Positions 1 through 9,822 are shown, counted from the stretch's first letter. The stretch: DNA of 64,000 nt from Acetobacteraceae bacterium H6797 (GCA_015223225.1 JADFCQ010000003.1:62001-126000), one strand, 5' to 3'. A program made the numbers and translations. The notes: generated by a model from the sequence alone, not told the origin.

Positions 1-1
1 T

Positions 2-751
2 TTGGCCGAGGAGCCGCCAGTTGAACTCGGCCAGATGACCTGGACCGAGGTGCGCGACGCCACCCATGCCGGGCGCACCACCATCATCATCCCGGTGGGC
101 GGCACGGAGCAGAGCGGGCCCTATATCGCAGTGGGCAAGCATAATGCCCGGGCGCAGGTGCTCTCGGCGCGGATCGCGCGGGAGCTGGGCAATGCGCTGG
201 TCGCCCCCGTCATCGCCTATGTGCCCGAGGGCAGCACCAACCCGCCCAGCAACCATATGCGCTTTCCGGGCACGATCAGCATCCCGGCCGATGCCTTCGA
301 GAAGATGGTCCAGGGTGCGGCCGAGAGCTTCGCCGCCCATGGCTTCACCGATATCGTGCTGATCGGCGATCATGGCGGCTATCAGTCGAACCTGAAGCGC
401 GTGGCCGAGGCGCTGAACCGGCAATGGGCGGGTAAGCCCATGCGCGCGCATTACGTCGCGGCCTATTACACCGCGATCGAGACGGCCTTCGCCCCCGCGC
501 TCCGTGCCCGCGGCCTCGGCGCCGATATCGGCACCCATGCCGACCTGATGGATACCGCGCTGACCATGGCCACCGCGCGGGGCCTGGTGCGCGAGCAGGC
601 GCTTCGCGCCGCCCCCAAGCCGGGGGTGGCCGATGGCGTCTATGGCGGCGATCCGCGCCCCGCCACGGCCGAACTGGGCCGGATCGGGACGGAAGCCATC
701 GTCAGCCAGACGGTTGCGGCCATCCGCGCCTCTACCGCTCCCCGGCGCTAG
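2..751 (+). CDS. Creatininase-family amidohydrolase, 5' end cut by window
   Basis: The frame is open to the left edge, so the true start may lie upstream; TTG at position 2 is only the first possible start. The protein has the creatininase fold signatures: a GGTEQSGPY segment near residue 35, a GDHGG motif near residue 122 and a THADLMDTAL segment near residue 178, corresponding to the family's EQHGPH, GHGG and HAGExET motifs. Classical creatininases bind two metals through Glu, His and Asp in the first motif; here one His is replaced by Ser and the Asp position reads KHN. This matches a widespread uncharacterised subfamily rather than true creatininase. The substrate is unknown, probably a small cyclic or linear amide. 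A T-rich run follows the stop codon. Confidence 0.8.
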   Translation: MAEEPPVELGQMTWTEVRDATHAGRTTIIIPVGGTEQSGPYIAVGKHNARAQVLSARIARELGNALVAPVIAYVPEGSTNPPSNHMRFPGTISIPADAFEKMVQGAAESFAAHGFTDIVLIGDHGGYQSNLKRVAEALNRQWAGKPMRAHYVAAYYTAIETAFAPALRARGLGADIGTHADLMDTALTMATARGLVREQALRAAPKPGVADGVYGGDPRPATAELGRIGTEAIVSQTVAAIRASTAPRR

Positions 752-840
752 TTTTTTTCCGCGCCACCGCGTTACCTCAAAGCCAGCGGCCGGCAGTCCG
801 GCCAAGCTCGCCCGCCTGCCGCCGAGACCTGGGATAGTTC

Positions 841-2139
841 ATGATGCCTTTCTCCACCGCCCGCCGCCTGCTGCCCGCCCTCGCGCTGCTGGGCGCCGCC
901 TTGCCGGCCTGGGCGCAGCAATCCTCCATGCCGGGAATGGACATGCCCGCCCGCCCGGCGCCGGCCGCCCGCGCGCCCCAGCCTGCACCCGCCGCGCCCG
1001 GGCCCGCCGTGCCCGCGCCTGCCGCGTCAGCGCCCGCCCCGGCGACCCCGGCCGCCCCGGCGGCGGTTCAGACCGTGCCCGGCATGCCCCCGGTGATCGA
1101 CCCGCGCGACATCTACAGCGAGGTGCGTGGCCCCGGCGTCGCCCCGGCCCTGCGGAACGACCTCCCGCGCATCTACGTGCCGAACCTGCGGTCGAAGGAC
1201 GTCTATGTGATCGACCCGACGACGATGAAGGTGGTCGATCGCTTCCCCGTCGGCCGTGAGCCCCAGCATGTGGTGCCCTCCTGGGACATGCGGACGCTCT
1301 GGGTGACCAATAACGCCGAGGGCAAGCCCGATGGCAGCCTGACGCCCATCGACCCGACGACGGGTAAGCCGGGCGAGTCCATCCCGGTCGATGACCCCTA
1401 CAACATGTATTTCACGCCCGACGGCAAATCCGCCATCGTGGTGGCCGAGGCCCATAAGCGCCTGGATTTCCGTGATCCGCAGACGATGGAACTCCAGGCC
1501 TCGCTGGACGTGCCCGAATGCAAGGGCATCAACCACGCCGATTACTCGGCCGATGGGCGCTACGCGATCTTTACCTGCGAATTCGGCGGCATGCTCGCCA
1601 AGGTCGATGTGATGGAGCGCAAGGTGCTCGGCTATCTCAAGCTCTCCAAGGGCGGCATGCCGCAGGATATCCGCGCCGCCCCCGATGGCCGCACCTTCTA
1701 TGTGGCCGATATGATGGCCGATGGCGTCTTCGTGGTGGATGGCGACCGCTTCCTCGAGACGGGCTATGTCCAGACGGGCGTCGGCACCCATGGCCTCTAT
1801 CCGAGCCGCGACGGGACGAAGCTCTATATCGCCAATCGCGGCAGCCATCGCGTGCATGGCCGCCGCAACGGGCCGGGCAGCGTCTCGGTGCTGGATTTCG
1901 CCACGAAGCGCGTGGTGGCGACCTGGCCCATCCCCGGCGGCGGCAGCCCCGACATGGGCAATGTGAGCCTCGACGGGAAGACGCTCTGGCTCTCCGGCCG
2001 CTTCGATGACGAGGTCTATGCCATCGACACCACCACGGGCGCGGTGCGGAAGATCGCGGTGGGCATGGAGCCGCATGGCCTGACCGTCTGGCCGCTGCCT
2101 GGGCGCTATTCCCTCGGCCATACGGGGATTACCCGCTAG
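841..2139 (+). CDS. Secreted YVTN/YncE-type beta-propeller protein
   Basis: The 432-residue protein begins with a clear Sec signal peptide (residues 1-25, ending AWAQ). A low-complexity Pro/Ala linker follows to about residue 80. The rest is made of repeated blades of the form IYVPNLRSKDVYVIDPTTMKV, typical of seven-bladed YVTN propellers. Similar proteins are periplasmic and sit near quinoprotein or cytochrome systems, but no such partner is visible here. The linker also carries a short Met-rich stretch (SMPGMDMP) that could bind copper; that is a guess. ATG-ATG gives two adjacent possible starts, without a strong ribosome-binding site. An 8-bp hairpin follows the gene. Confidence 0.85.
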   Translation: MMPFSTARRLLPALALLGAALPAWAQQSSMPGMDMPARPAPAARAPQPAPAAPGPAVPAPAASAPAPATPAAPAAVQTVPGMPPVIDPRDIYSEVRGPGVAPALRNDLPRIYVPNLRSKDVYVIDPTTMKVVDRFPVGREPQHVVPSWDMRTLWVTNNAEGKPDGSLTPIDPTTGKPGESIPVDDPYNMYFTPDGKSAIVVAEAHKRLDFRDPQTMELQASLDVPECKGINHADYSADGRYAIFTCEFGGMLAKVDVMERKVLGYLKLSKGGMPQDIRAAPDGRTFYVADMMADGVFVVDGDRFLETGYVQTGVGTHGLYPSRDGTKLYIANRGSHRVHGRRNGPGSVSVLDFATKRVVATWPIPGGGSPDMGNVSLDGKTLWLSGRFDDEVYAIDTTTGAVRKIAVGMEPHGLTVWPLPGRYSLGHTGITR

Positions 2140-2151
2140 CACGGGCAGCAT

Positions 2152-2178
2152 GGGCGCCAGGCCTGGGGTGTGGCGCCC
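2152..2178. terminator. Hairpin after the beta-propeller gene
   Basis: GGGCGCCA at 2152-2159 pairs perfectly with TGGCGCCC at 2171-2178. No T-run follows, so it may be a weak or Rho-assisted terminator. Confidence 0.35.
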
Positions 2179-2418
2179 CTCTCGGAGGCGGGGCTGATGG
2201 CGGGCGTTTCAGGATAGCAGTCCTGACAGGCACGAGCCCTCTCGCAAGCCTTTGAACGGCCGCGCCACAACCTCGCCATACCCGCCGGGTTGCATGGTCA
2301 CGCGGCGGGATACGCCCGTCGCCATCGCCAGATCGCCCCTGATGCCGCCCGAGAGGCGGTCGGGGTGGCACGGCCAGGAGTTGCCCCGGCGCCCTGGCCC
2401 AGGACGAACCGGGAGCCG

Positions 2419-3597
2419 ATGACCTTGCCTTCCACCACGCCCAGCCCATTGCCGACGCCCGTATCGCGCCCGCATGCGACCTCGAATGGCCGGCTGGCCG
2501 AGTTGGATGCCCTGCGCGGCATCGCCGCTTTCATCGTGGTGCTGCACCACGCCTATCTCACCCTCCCGGACCTGCCCGACGCCCTGGACTGGCTGCTGAC
2601 GGAGACCCCCCTGCGCCCGATCTCCATGGGCCGCCAGGCGGTGGTCTTCTTCTTCGTGCTATCCGGCTTCGTGCTCACCCGGGCCCTGGCGGCGCAGGAG
2701 GACAAGCACCCCGGCAGCGTGCTGAGCCTGCCCGGCTGGGGGCATTACGCGGCCCAGCGGGCGGTGCGTCTCGGCCTGCCGGTGCTGGCCTCGCTGCTGC
2801 TCTCCGCCCTCTTGCAGGCGGCTTTCTGGCGGGCCCCGCTGCCCGAGGGCGCGCCCCATATCGTCGTCGGCGCGGCCTGGAGCGAGATGTGGAGCCTTTC
2901 CGCCCTGGCCCAGCAGGCGCTGCTGCTGAGTTCGGGCGACGGGTTCCAGCTCAACCCGGTGCTCTGGTCGCTGGTGCATGAATGGCGCATCGCGCTGCTA
3001 CTGCCCTTCGCCCTGCTCTTCCGGGGCCGGCTGGCGCTCCTGTTGGCCGTTTCGCTGATCGGCGCGGGCATTGCCCGGATGGCGGGCATGCCGGAGGGCC
3101 AGGTCTCGCTCGGCGAGAATCTGGGCGAGACTTTCGCGGCCAGCGCGGGCTTCCTGCCCGCCTTCGCGGCCGGTGCGGCCCTGGCGCTGTGGAAAGCCGC
3201 GCCCCGGCTGGATCACGGCCAGAACCTCGCCGCCGGCATCGCCGTGCTCGTGATGATGGCGGCAGCCTCGGATTACGGCGTGATCGCCGCTTCGGTGCTG
3301 CTGATCATGATGGCCCAGCGCGGGGGCGCCTTCGCGGCCTGGCTGCGCCAGCCGGCGCTGCTCTGGCTCGGCCGGGTCTCCTTCAGCCTCTATCTGGTGC
3401 ATATGCCGGTGCTGCTGGCGCTGACTCATCTGCTGCGCGATGCCGATCTGCCCTATCTGGTGGCGGCCCTGGCCATTCCGCTCTCGCTGCCGGTGGCGGC
3501 CGCCATGAACCGCTTCGTCGAGCAGCCGGCCCATCGCCTGGCACGCGGCCTGCGCGCCCCGGCGCCCGCCGGTCGGCTGGCCCGCCGGGCGGGGTAG
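2419..3597 (+). CDS. Membrane acyltransferase, acyltransferase-3 family
   Basis: I chose ATG 2419 because GGGAG lies 3-8 bases upstream and the longer frame adds only Arg/Ala-rich residues. The 392-residue protein opens with LAELDALRGIAAFIVVLHHAY, the family's N-terminal signature with the catalytic-type His in the first membrane helix. About ten hydrophobic helices follow, including VVFFFVLSGFVLTRAL and a late FSLYLVHMPVLL segment typical of the OafA/NodX/ExoZ group. These enzymes move acetyl or other acyl groups onto sugars of O-antigen, exopolysaccharide or peptidoglycan at the inner membrane. The acceptor cannot be told from sequence, and no polysaccharide gene is immediately adjacent. 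Confidence 0.88.
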   Translation: MTLPSTTPSPLPTPVSRPHATSNGRLAELDALRGIAAFIVVLHHAYLTLPDLPDALDWLLTETPLRPISMGRQAVVFFFVLSGFVLTRALAAQEDKHPGSVLSLPGWGHYAAQRAVRLGLPVLASLLLSALLQAAFWRAPLPEGAPHIVVGAAWSEMWSLSALAQQALLLSSGDGFQLNPVLWSLVHEWRIALLLPFALLFRGRLALLLAVSLIGAGIARMAGMPEGQVSLGENLGETFAASAGFLPAFAAGAALALWKAAPRLDHGQNLAAGIAVLVMMAAASDYGVIAASVLLIMMAQRGGAFAAWLRQPALLWLGRVSFSLYLVHMPVLLALTHLLRDADLPYLVAALAIPLSLPVAAAMNRFVEQPAHRLARGLRAPAPAGRLARRAG

Positions 3598-3637
3598 GGG
3601 CCGCCTGTTACGGGCGAAGCAACCCAGCCTCCCGCCA

Positions 3638-3660
3638 CAGCCCGGTTCCACCCCGGGCTG
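3638..3660. other. Perfect 8-bp hairpin upstream of aminotransferase
   Basis: CAGCCCGG at 3638-3645 pairs with CCGGGCTG at 3653-3660. It sits between the acyltransferase stop and the aminotransferase start with no T-run, so it may be a weak terminator or leader structure. Confidence 0.35.
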
Positions 3661-3661
3661 A

Positions 3662-4912
<1,251 letters not shown>

Positions 4913-4913
4913 T

Positions 4914-5414
4914 ATGCCTGACGTGACTGCGGCGCCGCTTTTCTCCTTCCGGCCCGCGCGGCCGGAGGAGTTCGAGGCGGTGCTGGACCTCTCGGTGCGG
5001 ACCATGCAGCCGCATCTGGAGCGGTTGGGCCGGTGGAACCCGGCCCTCCGCCGCCAGCGCATCGGCGAGGCCTATGCCACCGGCCAGTTGCGGGTGATCG
5101 AGTCGCCCGGGGTCGAGCCCTGGGCCGGCACCGTGGGCGCCTGGGCCAATGTGGTCGACGGCCGCGAACGCTACGAGATCCACTATTTCTACCTCGAGCC
5201 CGCCTTGCAGGGCCGCGGCTTCGGTTCGGCGGTGCTCGACGCGCTGCTGGCCGAGCGGCCAGACCTGCCTTGCTGGCTCGAAGTGCTGCGCGAAAGCCCG
5301 GCGGCCCGCTTCTACGAGCGCAAGGGCTTCGTGAAGATCGGCGAAGTCGGCGTGGATGTGCTCTACGAGCGCCCCGCCTCCGTTTCGCAACAAGATGAAA
5401 CGCCCGTAAGGTAA
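4914..5414 (+). CDS. GNAT-family N-acetyltransferase
   Basis: The 166-residue protein has the GNAT acetyl-CoA-binding region around residues 85-105 (YFYLEPALQGRGFGSAVLDALL, with the Q/RxxGxG/A pattern as QGRGFG). A C-terminal PAARFYERKGFVKIGE segment is typical of small-molecule or protein acetyltransferases. The ATG starts one base after the upstream aminotransferase stop (TAATATG), so the two genes are very likely one operon. The substrate is unknown. Confidence 0.85.
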   Translation: MPDVTAAPLFSFRPARPEEFEAVLDLSVRTMQPHLERLGRWNPALRRQRIGEAYATGQLRVIESPGVEPWAGTVGAWANVVDGRERYEIHYFYLEPALQGRGFGSAVLDALLAERPDLPCWLEVLRESPAARFYERKGFVKIGEVGVDVLYERPASVSQQDETPVR

Positions 5415-5452
5415 GCTCTGGCGAGGCGGCGGATCGCCCCCATTTCCATGGG

Positions 5453-6151
5453 GTGATCCGACGCCTCATCCTCCTGCTTCTCCTCGCCGCGCCGCTGCTG
5501 GGCGTGGGGGGCTATATGGCCGGCTGGTGGAAGCCGCCCCCCGAGTGGGACCCGATGGCCCCGCTCGATATCCGGGCCGAGCCGAATATCGTCACCCGCC
5601 TCAAGATCCACCGGCTCAACAACCAGCCGAGCCTCTGCCAGGCCGTGTTCGAGGCCTCGGGCATGACGGCCGATCGCCTGCCGGACCGGCCCTCGGCCGA
5701 GGCCTGCCCGCTGTCCAATGTGCTGCGCCTAAAGGGCGAGACGGTGAGCTTCTCGCCCAACCGCCCCATGGTGACCTGCCCGCTCGCGGTCGCCTTCCTC
5801 ATGTTCGAGCGCCACAGCCTCCAGCCCGCCGCCCAGGCCCATTTCGGCCAGCGGGTGGAGCGGGTGCGGCATCTCGGCTCCTACGCCTGCCGCAACGTCT
5901 ATGGCCGCGAGAATGCCCGCCGCAGCCAGCATGCCACCGCCAATGCGCTGGATGTGCAGGGCTTCACCCTGGCCAATGGCCGCGACATCGCCCTGCCGCG
6001 GGACTGGGGCAGTGGGGAGAACGGCGCCTTCCTCGCGGATGTCAGGGACGGCGCCTGCCGATGGTTCAGCGCCGTGCTGGGCCCCGACTACAATGCGGCG
6101 CATCGGGACCATTTCCATCTCGACCGCGGCTGGTGGCGGCGTTGCTCTTGA
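5453..6151 (+). CDS. Extensin-like domain protein, membrane-anchored or exported
   Basis: GTG 5453 starts a 232-residue protein with a hydrophobic N-terminal segment (residues 3-22), probably a membrane anchor or signal peptide. The rest matches the bacterial extensin-like C-terminal domain (DUF882-related, D-Ala-D-Ala peptidase-like fold). Visible elements are CPLAVAF near residue 103, SYACRNVYGR near 142, SQHATANALDVQGF near 157 and the terminal HRDHFHLDRGWWRRC. The conserved His and Asp residues resemble a zinc peptidase site, suggesting a periplasmic cell-wall role; this has not been settled for the family. An unrelated small membrane-protein gene follows. Confidence 0.85.
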   Translation: MIRRLILLLLLAAPLLGVGGYMAGWWKPPPEWDPMAPLDIRAEPNIVTRLKIHRLNNQPSLCQAVFEASGMTADRLPDRPSAEACPLSNVLRLKGETVSFSPNRPMVTCPLAVAFLMFERHSLQPAAQAHFGQRVERVRHLGSYACRNVYGRENARRSQHATANALDVQGFTLANGRDIALPRDWGSGENGAFLADVRDGACRWFSAVLGPDYNAAHRDHFHLDRGWWRRCS

Positions 6152-6224
6152 TGCAACCCGTCACCATCCCCATCGTTCCCTCATGACAAAGCGTTAACCC
6201 ATGCCGCGTGAAAGCAGGAGCGAG

Positions 6225-6605
6225 ATGAGCGAGAACTATCCCAATCTGGCCCCCGGCTATTCCCCGCCCTCGAAGGAGGAGTCGCTGCGGAACCTCACGC
6301 TCGTCATCCACCTGCTCTATGTGGCCGGGCTTTTCACCGGCATCGCCTCCATCGCCGGCGTGGTGATCGCCTATTTCAAGCGGGCCGATGCGGCGGGCAC
6401 GATCTATGCCTCGCATTTCACCTACGCGATCCGCACCTTCTGGATCGGGCTGATCTTGGGTTTCGTGGGCTGGCTGCTCACCTTCATCCTGATCGGCTTC
6501 GTGCTGCTGCCCCTGTTCTGGGTCTGGTTCGTGATCCGCGTCGTGCGCGTCATGCTGGCCTGGCAGGAGCGTCGGCCGATCGAGAAGCCGGAGGCTTTCT
6601 TCTGA
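6225..6605 (+). CDS. Small membrane protein, DUF4870-like
   Basis: ATG 6225 is preferred to ATG 6201 because AGGAG at 6216-6220 precedes it. The 126-residue product has an N-terminal soluble segment and three hydrophobic helices: around residues 27-48 (LTLVIHLLYVAGLFTGIASI), 68-90 (FTYAIRTFWIGLILGFVGWL) and 92-110. The pattern HxxYxxGxxTG...HxxYAIRTFWI resembles the DUF4870/Tic20-like family of inner-membrane proteins, whose role is unknown. It ends with a short charged tail. Confidence 0.75.
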   Translation: MSENYPNLAPGYSPPSKEESLRNLTLVIHLLYVAGLFTGIASIAGVVIAYFKRADAAGTIYASHFTYAIRTFWIGLILGFVGWLLTFILIGFVLLPLFWVWFVIRVVRVMLAWQERRPIEKPEAFF

Positions 6606-6613
6606 TCCGTCTA

Positions 6614-6633
6614 GGGCCGGACGTCACCGGCCC
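6614..6633 (+). terminator. Hairpin after small membrane protein gene
   Basis: GGGCCGG at 6614-6620 pairs with CCGGCCC at 6627-6633 around loop ACGTCA, eight bases after the stop. The self-complementary GGAACGTTCC follows. There is no clear T-run. Confidence 0.4.
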
Positions 6634-6774
6634 GGAACGTTCCTTCTGGCGCGACGGAATTGCTCTCCGGTCAATATCATGACCGTAAAATGTCAGGTGG
6701 GGGTTGGCGCGGCCTGGGCGGGCTCCTAGGCTGCCGCGCCGTTTCCTGGCACGTTCCTTGGAGAAACTCCGCTA

Positions 6775-7983
6775 ATGTCCGCGCCCGCCCTCGCCGAACG
6801 CCTCAAGGTTGTTTCCGTTGCCGCCTCGGTCGCCATGACCAACCGCGCGCGGGAGCTGACCGCCCAGGGCCATAAGGTCATCAGCCTGACCGTCGGCGAG
6901 CCCGATTTCTCCGCGCCGCCCCATGCCATCGAGGCCATGCACCAGGCCGCACTGCGGGGCGAGACGAAATACACCCCGCAGGATGGCGTGAAGCCGCTCA
7001 AGGAAGCGGTCCAGCGCAAGTTCAAGCGCGACAACAACCTCGACTACGCGCTGGACGAGATCATGGTCGCGAATGGCGGCAAGCAGATCATCATGGACGC
7101 CCTGCTCGCGACGGTCGACGAGGGCGACGAGGTGGTGATCCCCGCCCCGTATTGGATCAGCTATGGCGACATGGCCAAGCTGGCCGGCGGCGTACCGAAA
7201 TTCGTGAACTGCCCGCAGAATAACGGCTTCAAGCTGCGCGCCGAGGATCTGGACGCGGCCATCACGCCCAAGACCAAGTGGCTGATCCTGAACTTCCCGA
7301 ACAACCCCTCCGGCGCGGCCTGCTCGCGCGAGGAGATGAAGGCGCTCGCGGAAGTCATGCTGAAGCACCCGCATGTCTGGATCCTCACGGACGACATGTA
7401 TGAGCACATGGTCTATGACGGCTTCGAATTCTGCACGATCGCCGAGGTCGAGCCCCGCCTGAAGGACCGTGTGCTGACGGTCAACGGCGCGTCCAAGACC
7501 TATGCCATGACCGGCTTTCGCGTCGGCTTCTGCGGTGGCCCGAAGCAGCTGATAAAGGCCATGGTGAACATGCAGGGCCAGCTGACCTCGGGCATCAACG
7601 GCATGGCGCAGGCCGCCGTCGCCGCCGCGCTGGATGGCCCGCAGGACTTGGTGAAGGAGCGCGCCGAGATCTATCGCCAGCGCCGCGACATCGTCGTCGA
7701 GGCCCTGAAGAGCTGCCCCGGCGTGCAGTGCCACAAGCCGGAAGGCGCCTTCTACGTCTACCCGAACATCGCCGGCTGCCTGGGCAAGACCACGCCCGGC
7801 GGCGTGAAGATCGAGACGGATGCCGATTTCGCCCTCGCCCTGCTGAGCGAGAAGCATGTCGCGACCGTGCAGGGCAGCGCCTATGGCATGAGCCCTTATA
7901 TCCGCATCAGCTACGCGACCGGCACGGAAGACCTGAAGGAAGCCTGCCGCCGCATCCAGGAATTCTGCAACTCCCTGGTCTGA
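6775..7983 (+). CDS. Pyridoxal-phosphate aminotransferase, class I (copy 2)
   Basis: The 402-residue paralogue of the gene at 3710-4912 shares its architecture. It has VGEPDFSAPP near residue 40, NFPNNPSG at 173-180, TDDMYE at 205-210, and the catalytic lysine in NGASKTYAMTGFRVGF (K241). Differences cluster in substrate-facing positions (CWVSYPD versus YWISYGD; WAMTGWR versus YAMTGFR), so the two copies may prefer different amino acids. It is likely cytoplasmic with 2-oxoglutarate as amino acceptor. A strong terminator follows at 8040. Confidence 0.92.
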   Translation: MSAPALAERLKVVSVAASVAMTNRARELTAQGHKVISLTVGEPDFSAPPHAIEAMHQAALRGETKYTPQDGVKPLKEAVQRKFKRDNNLDYALDEIMVANGGKQIIMDALLATVDEGDEVVIPAPYWISYGDMAKLAGGVPKFVNCPQNNGFKLRAEDLDAAITPKTKWLILNFPNNPSGAACSREEMKALAEVMLKHPHVWILTDDMYEHMVYDGFEFCTIAEVEPRLKDRVLTVNGASKTYAMTGFRVGFCGGPKQLIKAMVNMQGQLTSGINGMAQAAVAAALDGPQDLVKERAEIYRQRRDIVVEALKSCPGVQCHKPEGAFYVYPNIAGCLGKTTPGGVKIETDADFALALLSEKHVATVQGSAYGMSPYIRISYATGTEDLKEACRRIQEFCNSLV

Positions 7984-8039
7984 GGCTGACCTGCGCGGGG
8001 CGGGGGTGTTCTCCCGGCCCGCGAAAGATCATGTTAGCG

Positions 8040-8069
8040 AAGGCCGGGTGCGTTTCGCCCGGCCTTTTG
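8040..8069 (+). terminator. Rho-independent terminator of aminotransferase copy 2
   Basis: AAGGCCGGG at 8040-8048 pairs with CCCGGCCTT at 8058-8066 around a 9-base loop, followed by TTG. It is the best canonical terminator in the first 10 kb. Confidence 0.8.
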
Positions 8070-8090
8070 TCGTGCCGGCCTTTTGTCGTG
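8059..8090 (+). repeat. Exact 16-bp tandem duplication of the terminator arm
   Basis: CCGGCCTTTTGTCGTG occurs at 8059-8074 and again, exactly, at 8075-8090. The second copy ends one base before the next gene's first possible start codon. Confidence 0.9.
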
Positions 8091-8091
8091 A

Positions 8092-9105
8092 ATGAGGATG
8101 ATGCCGATGACCGCTCCGCTGATCCGCCCTGGCCGGGACGAGGATGAGGCGGGCTTCATCCGAATTATCGGCGATTGCTGGTCGGAATATCCCGGCTGCA
8201 TCCTCGACGTGGATGCCGAACTGCCCGAGTTGCGCGCGCTGGCCACCTATTTCCGCGAGGCTGGCGGCATGCTTTGGGTCGCCGAGCGCGAGGGCGCCAT
8301 GACCGGCATGGTCGCCACCCGGCCCCTGGGCTCAGACCGCGCCTGGGAAATCTGCAAGATGTATGTCCAGTCCTCCGAGCGCGGCTCCGGCCTCGCGCAT
8401 AGGCTGCTTGGCGGCGCGGAGGATTATGCGCGCGAGCATGGGGCCGAGCGCATCGTGCTCTGGACCGATACGCGCTTCACCGCTGCGCATCATTTCTACG
8501 AAAAGCGCTCCTATGTGCGCGCGGGCTCCATCCGCATCCTCGACGACATCTCGAAATCCCTCGAATTCCGCTATGCCAAGCCGCTGAAGGGCCTGGTGGT
8601 CGAGGCGCTGGACGCGGCGGCGGCGGCGAGCGCCGAGCGGCTGCTGGCGAGCATCCTCGTCGCCAGTGTCGGCGCCGGGGCCTCGCTCTCCTACCTGCCG
8701 CCGCTGGCGCCGGAAAAGGCGCGGGCCTGTTGGCACCAATCCTCGGCCGAGGTCGCCATGGGGCATAAGCTGCTGCTGGGCGCCTGGTGGGAAGGGCAGC
8801 TCGTGGGCACGGTGCAGCTCGACCTCGCCATGCCGCAGACCCAGCCGCATCGCGCCAAGGTCGCGACGCTGGTGGTGCACCCGGATTTCCGCCGCCGCGG
8901 CATCGGCCGCGCGCTGCTGGAGCGCGCCGAACAGGCCGCGCGCGGCATCGGCCGCAAGCTCCTCACCCTCGATACCCGCGCGGGCGATGCGGGGGAGGGG
9001 CTCTATCGCAGCCTGGGCTGGCAAGAGGCCGGGCGCATCCCCGGCCTCGCGCTGGATAGCGCGGGCAAGGCCGGCGAGGCGGTTTTCTACTTCAAGCAGG
9101 TCTAG
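8092..9105 (+). CDS. Tandem-domain GNAT acetyltransferase
   Basis: This 337-residue protein contains two GNAT domains. The first (about residues 5-160) has MYVQSSERGSGLAHRLL near 98. The second (about 190-335) has LVVHPDFRRRGIGRALLERAEQAARG near 262, with the RRxGIG acetyl-CoA loop. Starts at 8092, 8101 and 8107 are all in frame; GAGG at 8094-8097 best serves 8107. The stop codon TAG lies inside the left end of an intergenic repeat that begins at 9101. Double-GNAT proteins include aminoglycoside and mycothiol enzymes, but nothing here fixes the substrate. Confidence 0.82.
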   Translation: MRMMPMTAPLIRPGRDEDEAGFIRIIGDCWSEYPGCILDVDAELPELRALATYFREAGGMLWVAEREGAMTGMVATRPLGSDRAWEICKMYVQSSERGSGLAHRLLGGAEDYAREHGAERIVLWTDTRFTAAHHFYEKRSYVRAGSIRILDDISKSLEFRYAKPLKGLVVEALDAAAAASAERLLASILVASVGAGASLSYLPPLAPEKARACWHQSSAEVAMGHKLLLGAWWEGQLVGTVQLDLAMPQTQPHRAKVATLVVHPDFRRRGIGRALLERAEQAARGIGRKLLTLDTRAGDAGEGLYRSLGWQEAGRIPGLALDSAGKAGEAVFYFKQV

Positions 9106-9209
9106 AGCAGATCCCGATCGGATGGAATTATCCGGTCGGGTTAAGATGCTCGCGAAAACAATCGCCTAGAGACGTTGCGGTGAGCCGAGGCGAACGGAAA
9201 CGGCTCTAG
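9101..9209. repeat. 109-bp intergenic repeat, copy A
   Basis: This element begins TCTAGAGC and ends GGCTCTAG, so its ends are inverted repeats. It aligns without gaps to copy B at 11442-11550, with roughly 85 % identity by eye. Its left end supplies the stop codon of the rightward GNAT gene and its right end supplies the stop codon of the leftward DsbA-like gene. Confidence 0.88.
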
Positions 9210-9763
9210 CCCAGCAGCTTCGCGGCCCAGCTCTCCACCGGGTCGCCGCTGCCGATGTCGTTCTGGATCAGCCCGTCGATCATGAAGGTCGGCGAGACAT
9301 GGATGCCGTTCTGCCGGGCGTATTTCGCGTGCCGCTTGATCTCGGCGACGAGCGCGGGGAATTCAAATGCGCGGTCGAGGCTTAGGCCGCTGTAATTCTC
9401 GATCCCGGCGATGATGCTGTTGGGCGTCGCCTCCATGTTCGGGCCCCGGCAATGCTTCTCGAATTCGAATTCCTCGCGATGCGCGCCCACGACGGCGAGC
9501 ACCTTCTTCGCATTCTCCTTCCCGCCCGGCAGCATCGAGGCCGCGAGGACGCAGCGCGTCACCACGGGCGAGAACATGTGCCAGGGCTGGGACTGCATCC
9601 AGAGCCGCACGGTGATCTTCTGCGGCCCTGCCGCCTCGAGCAGCGCGTCGAGCTTGTTGAAGGCGCGGACGGAAAAGGGGCAGGTGGGTTCGAGGAAAAT
9701 CTCGAAAAGGCGCGGGCCGTGGCCCCAGGAAAGCGGATCGGCAAACGGTTCGGGCGTGTTCAT
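9206..9763 (-). CDS. DsbA-family thioredoxin-fold protein without CXXC
   Basis: The 185-residue protein has a thioredoxin-type strand and turn (LFEIFLEPTCPFSVRAFNKL, residues 19-38), a central helical insert and a HVSPTFMIDG segment with the cis-proline loop near 155. That is the DsbA/2-hydroxychromene-isomerase arrangement. Only one cysteine (TCPFS) is present where redox enzymes have CXXC, and there is no signal peptide, so a periplasmic disulfide oxidase role is unlikely. A glutathione- or isomerase-type function is possible but unproven. GAGG lies about 8 bases before ATG 9763. The stop codon lies in the repeat at 9101-9209. Confidence 0.72.
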   Translation of the reverse strand: MNTPEPFADPLSWGHGPRLFEIFLEPTCPFSVRAFNKLDALLEAAGPQKITVRLWMQSQPWHMFSPVVTRCVLAASMLPGGKENAKKVLAVVGAHREEFEFEKHCRGPNMEATPNSIIAGIENYSGLSLDRAFEFPALVAEIKRHAKYARQNGIHVSPTFMIDGLIQNDIGSGDPVESWAAKLLG

Positions 9764-9822
9764 CGGGCAGCCTCGTCAGTTCTTCGCCGGAGAGCCTAGC
9801 CCCGGCCGGGCATGGGCCCAAA

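Noticed and set aside
751..758. T-run after the creatininase-like gene as a terminator
   Set aside because: No stem-loop of useful stability precedes it.
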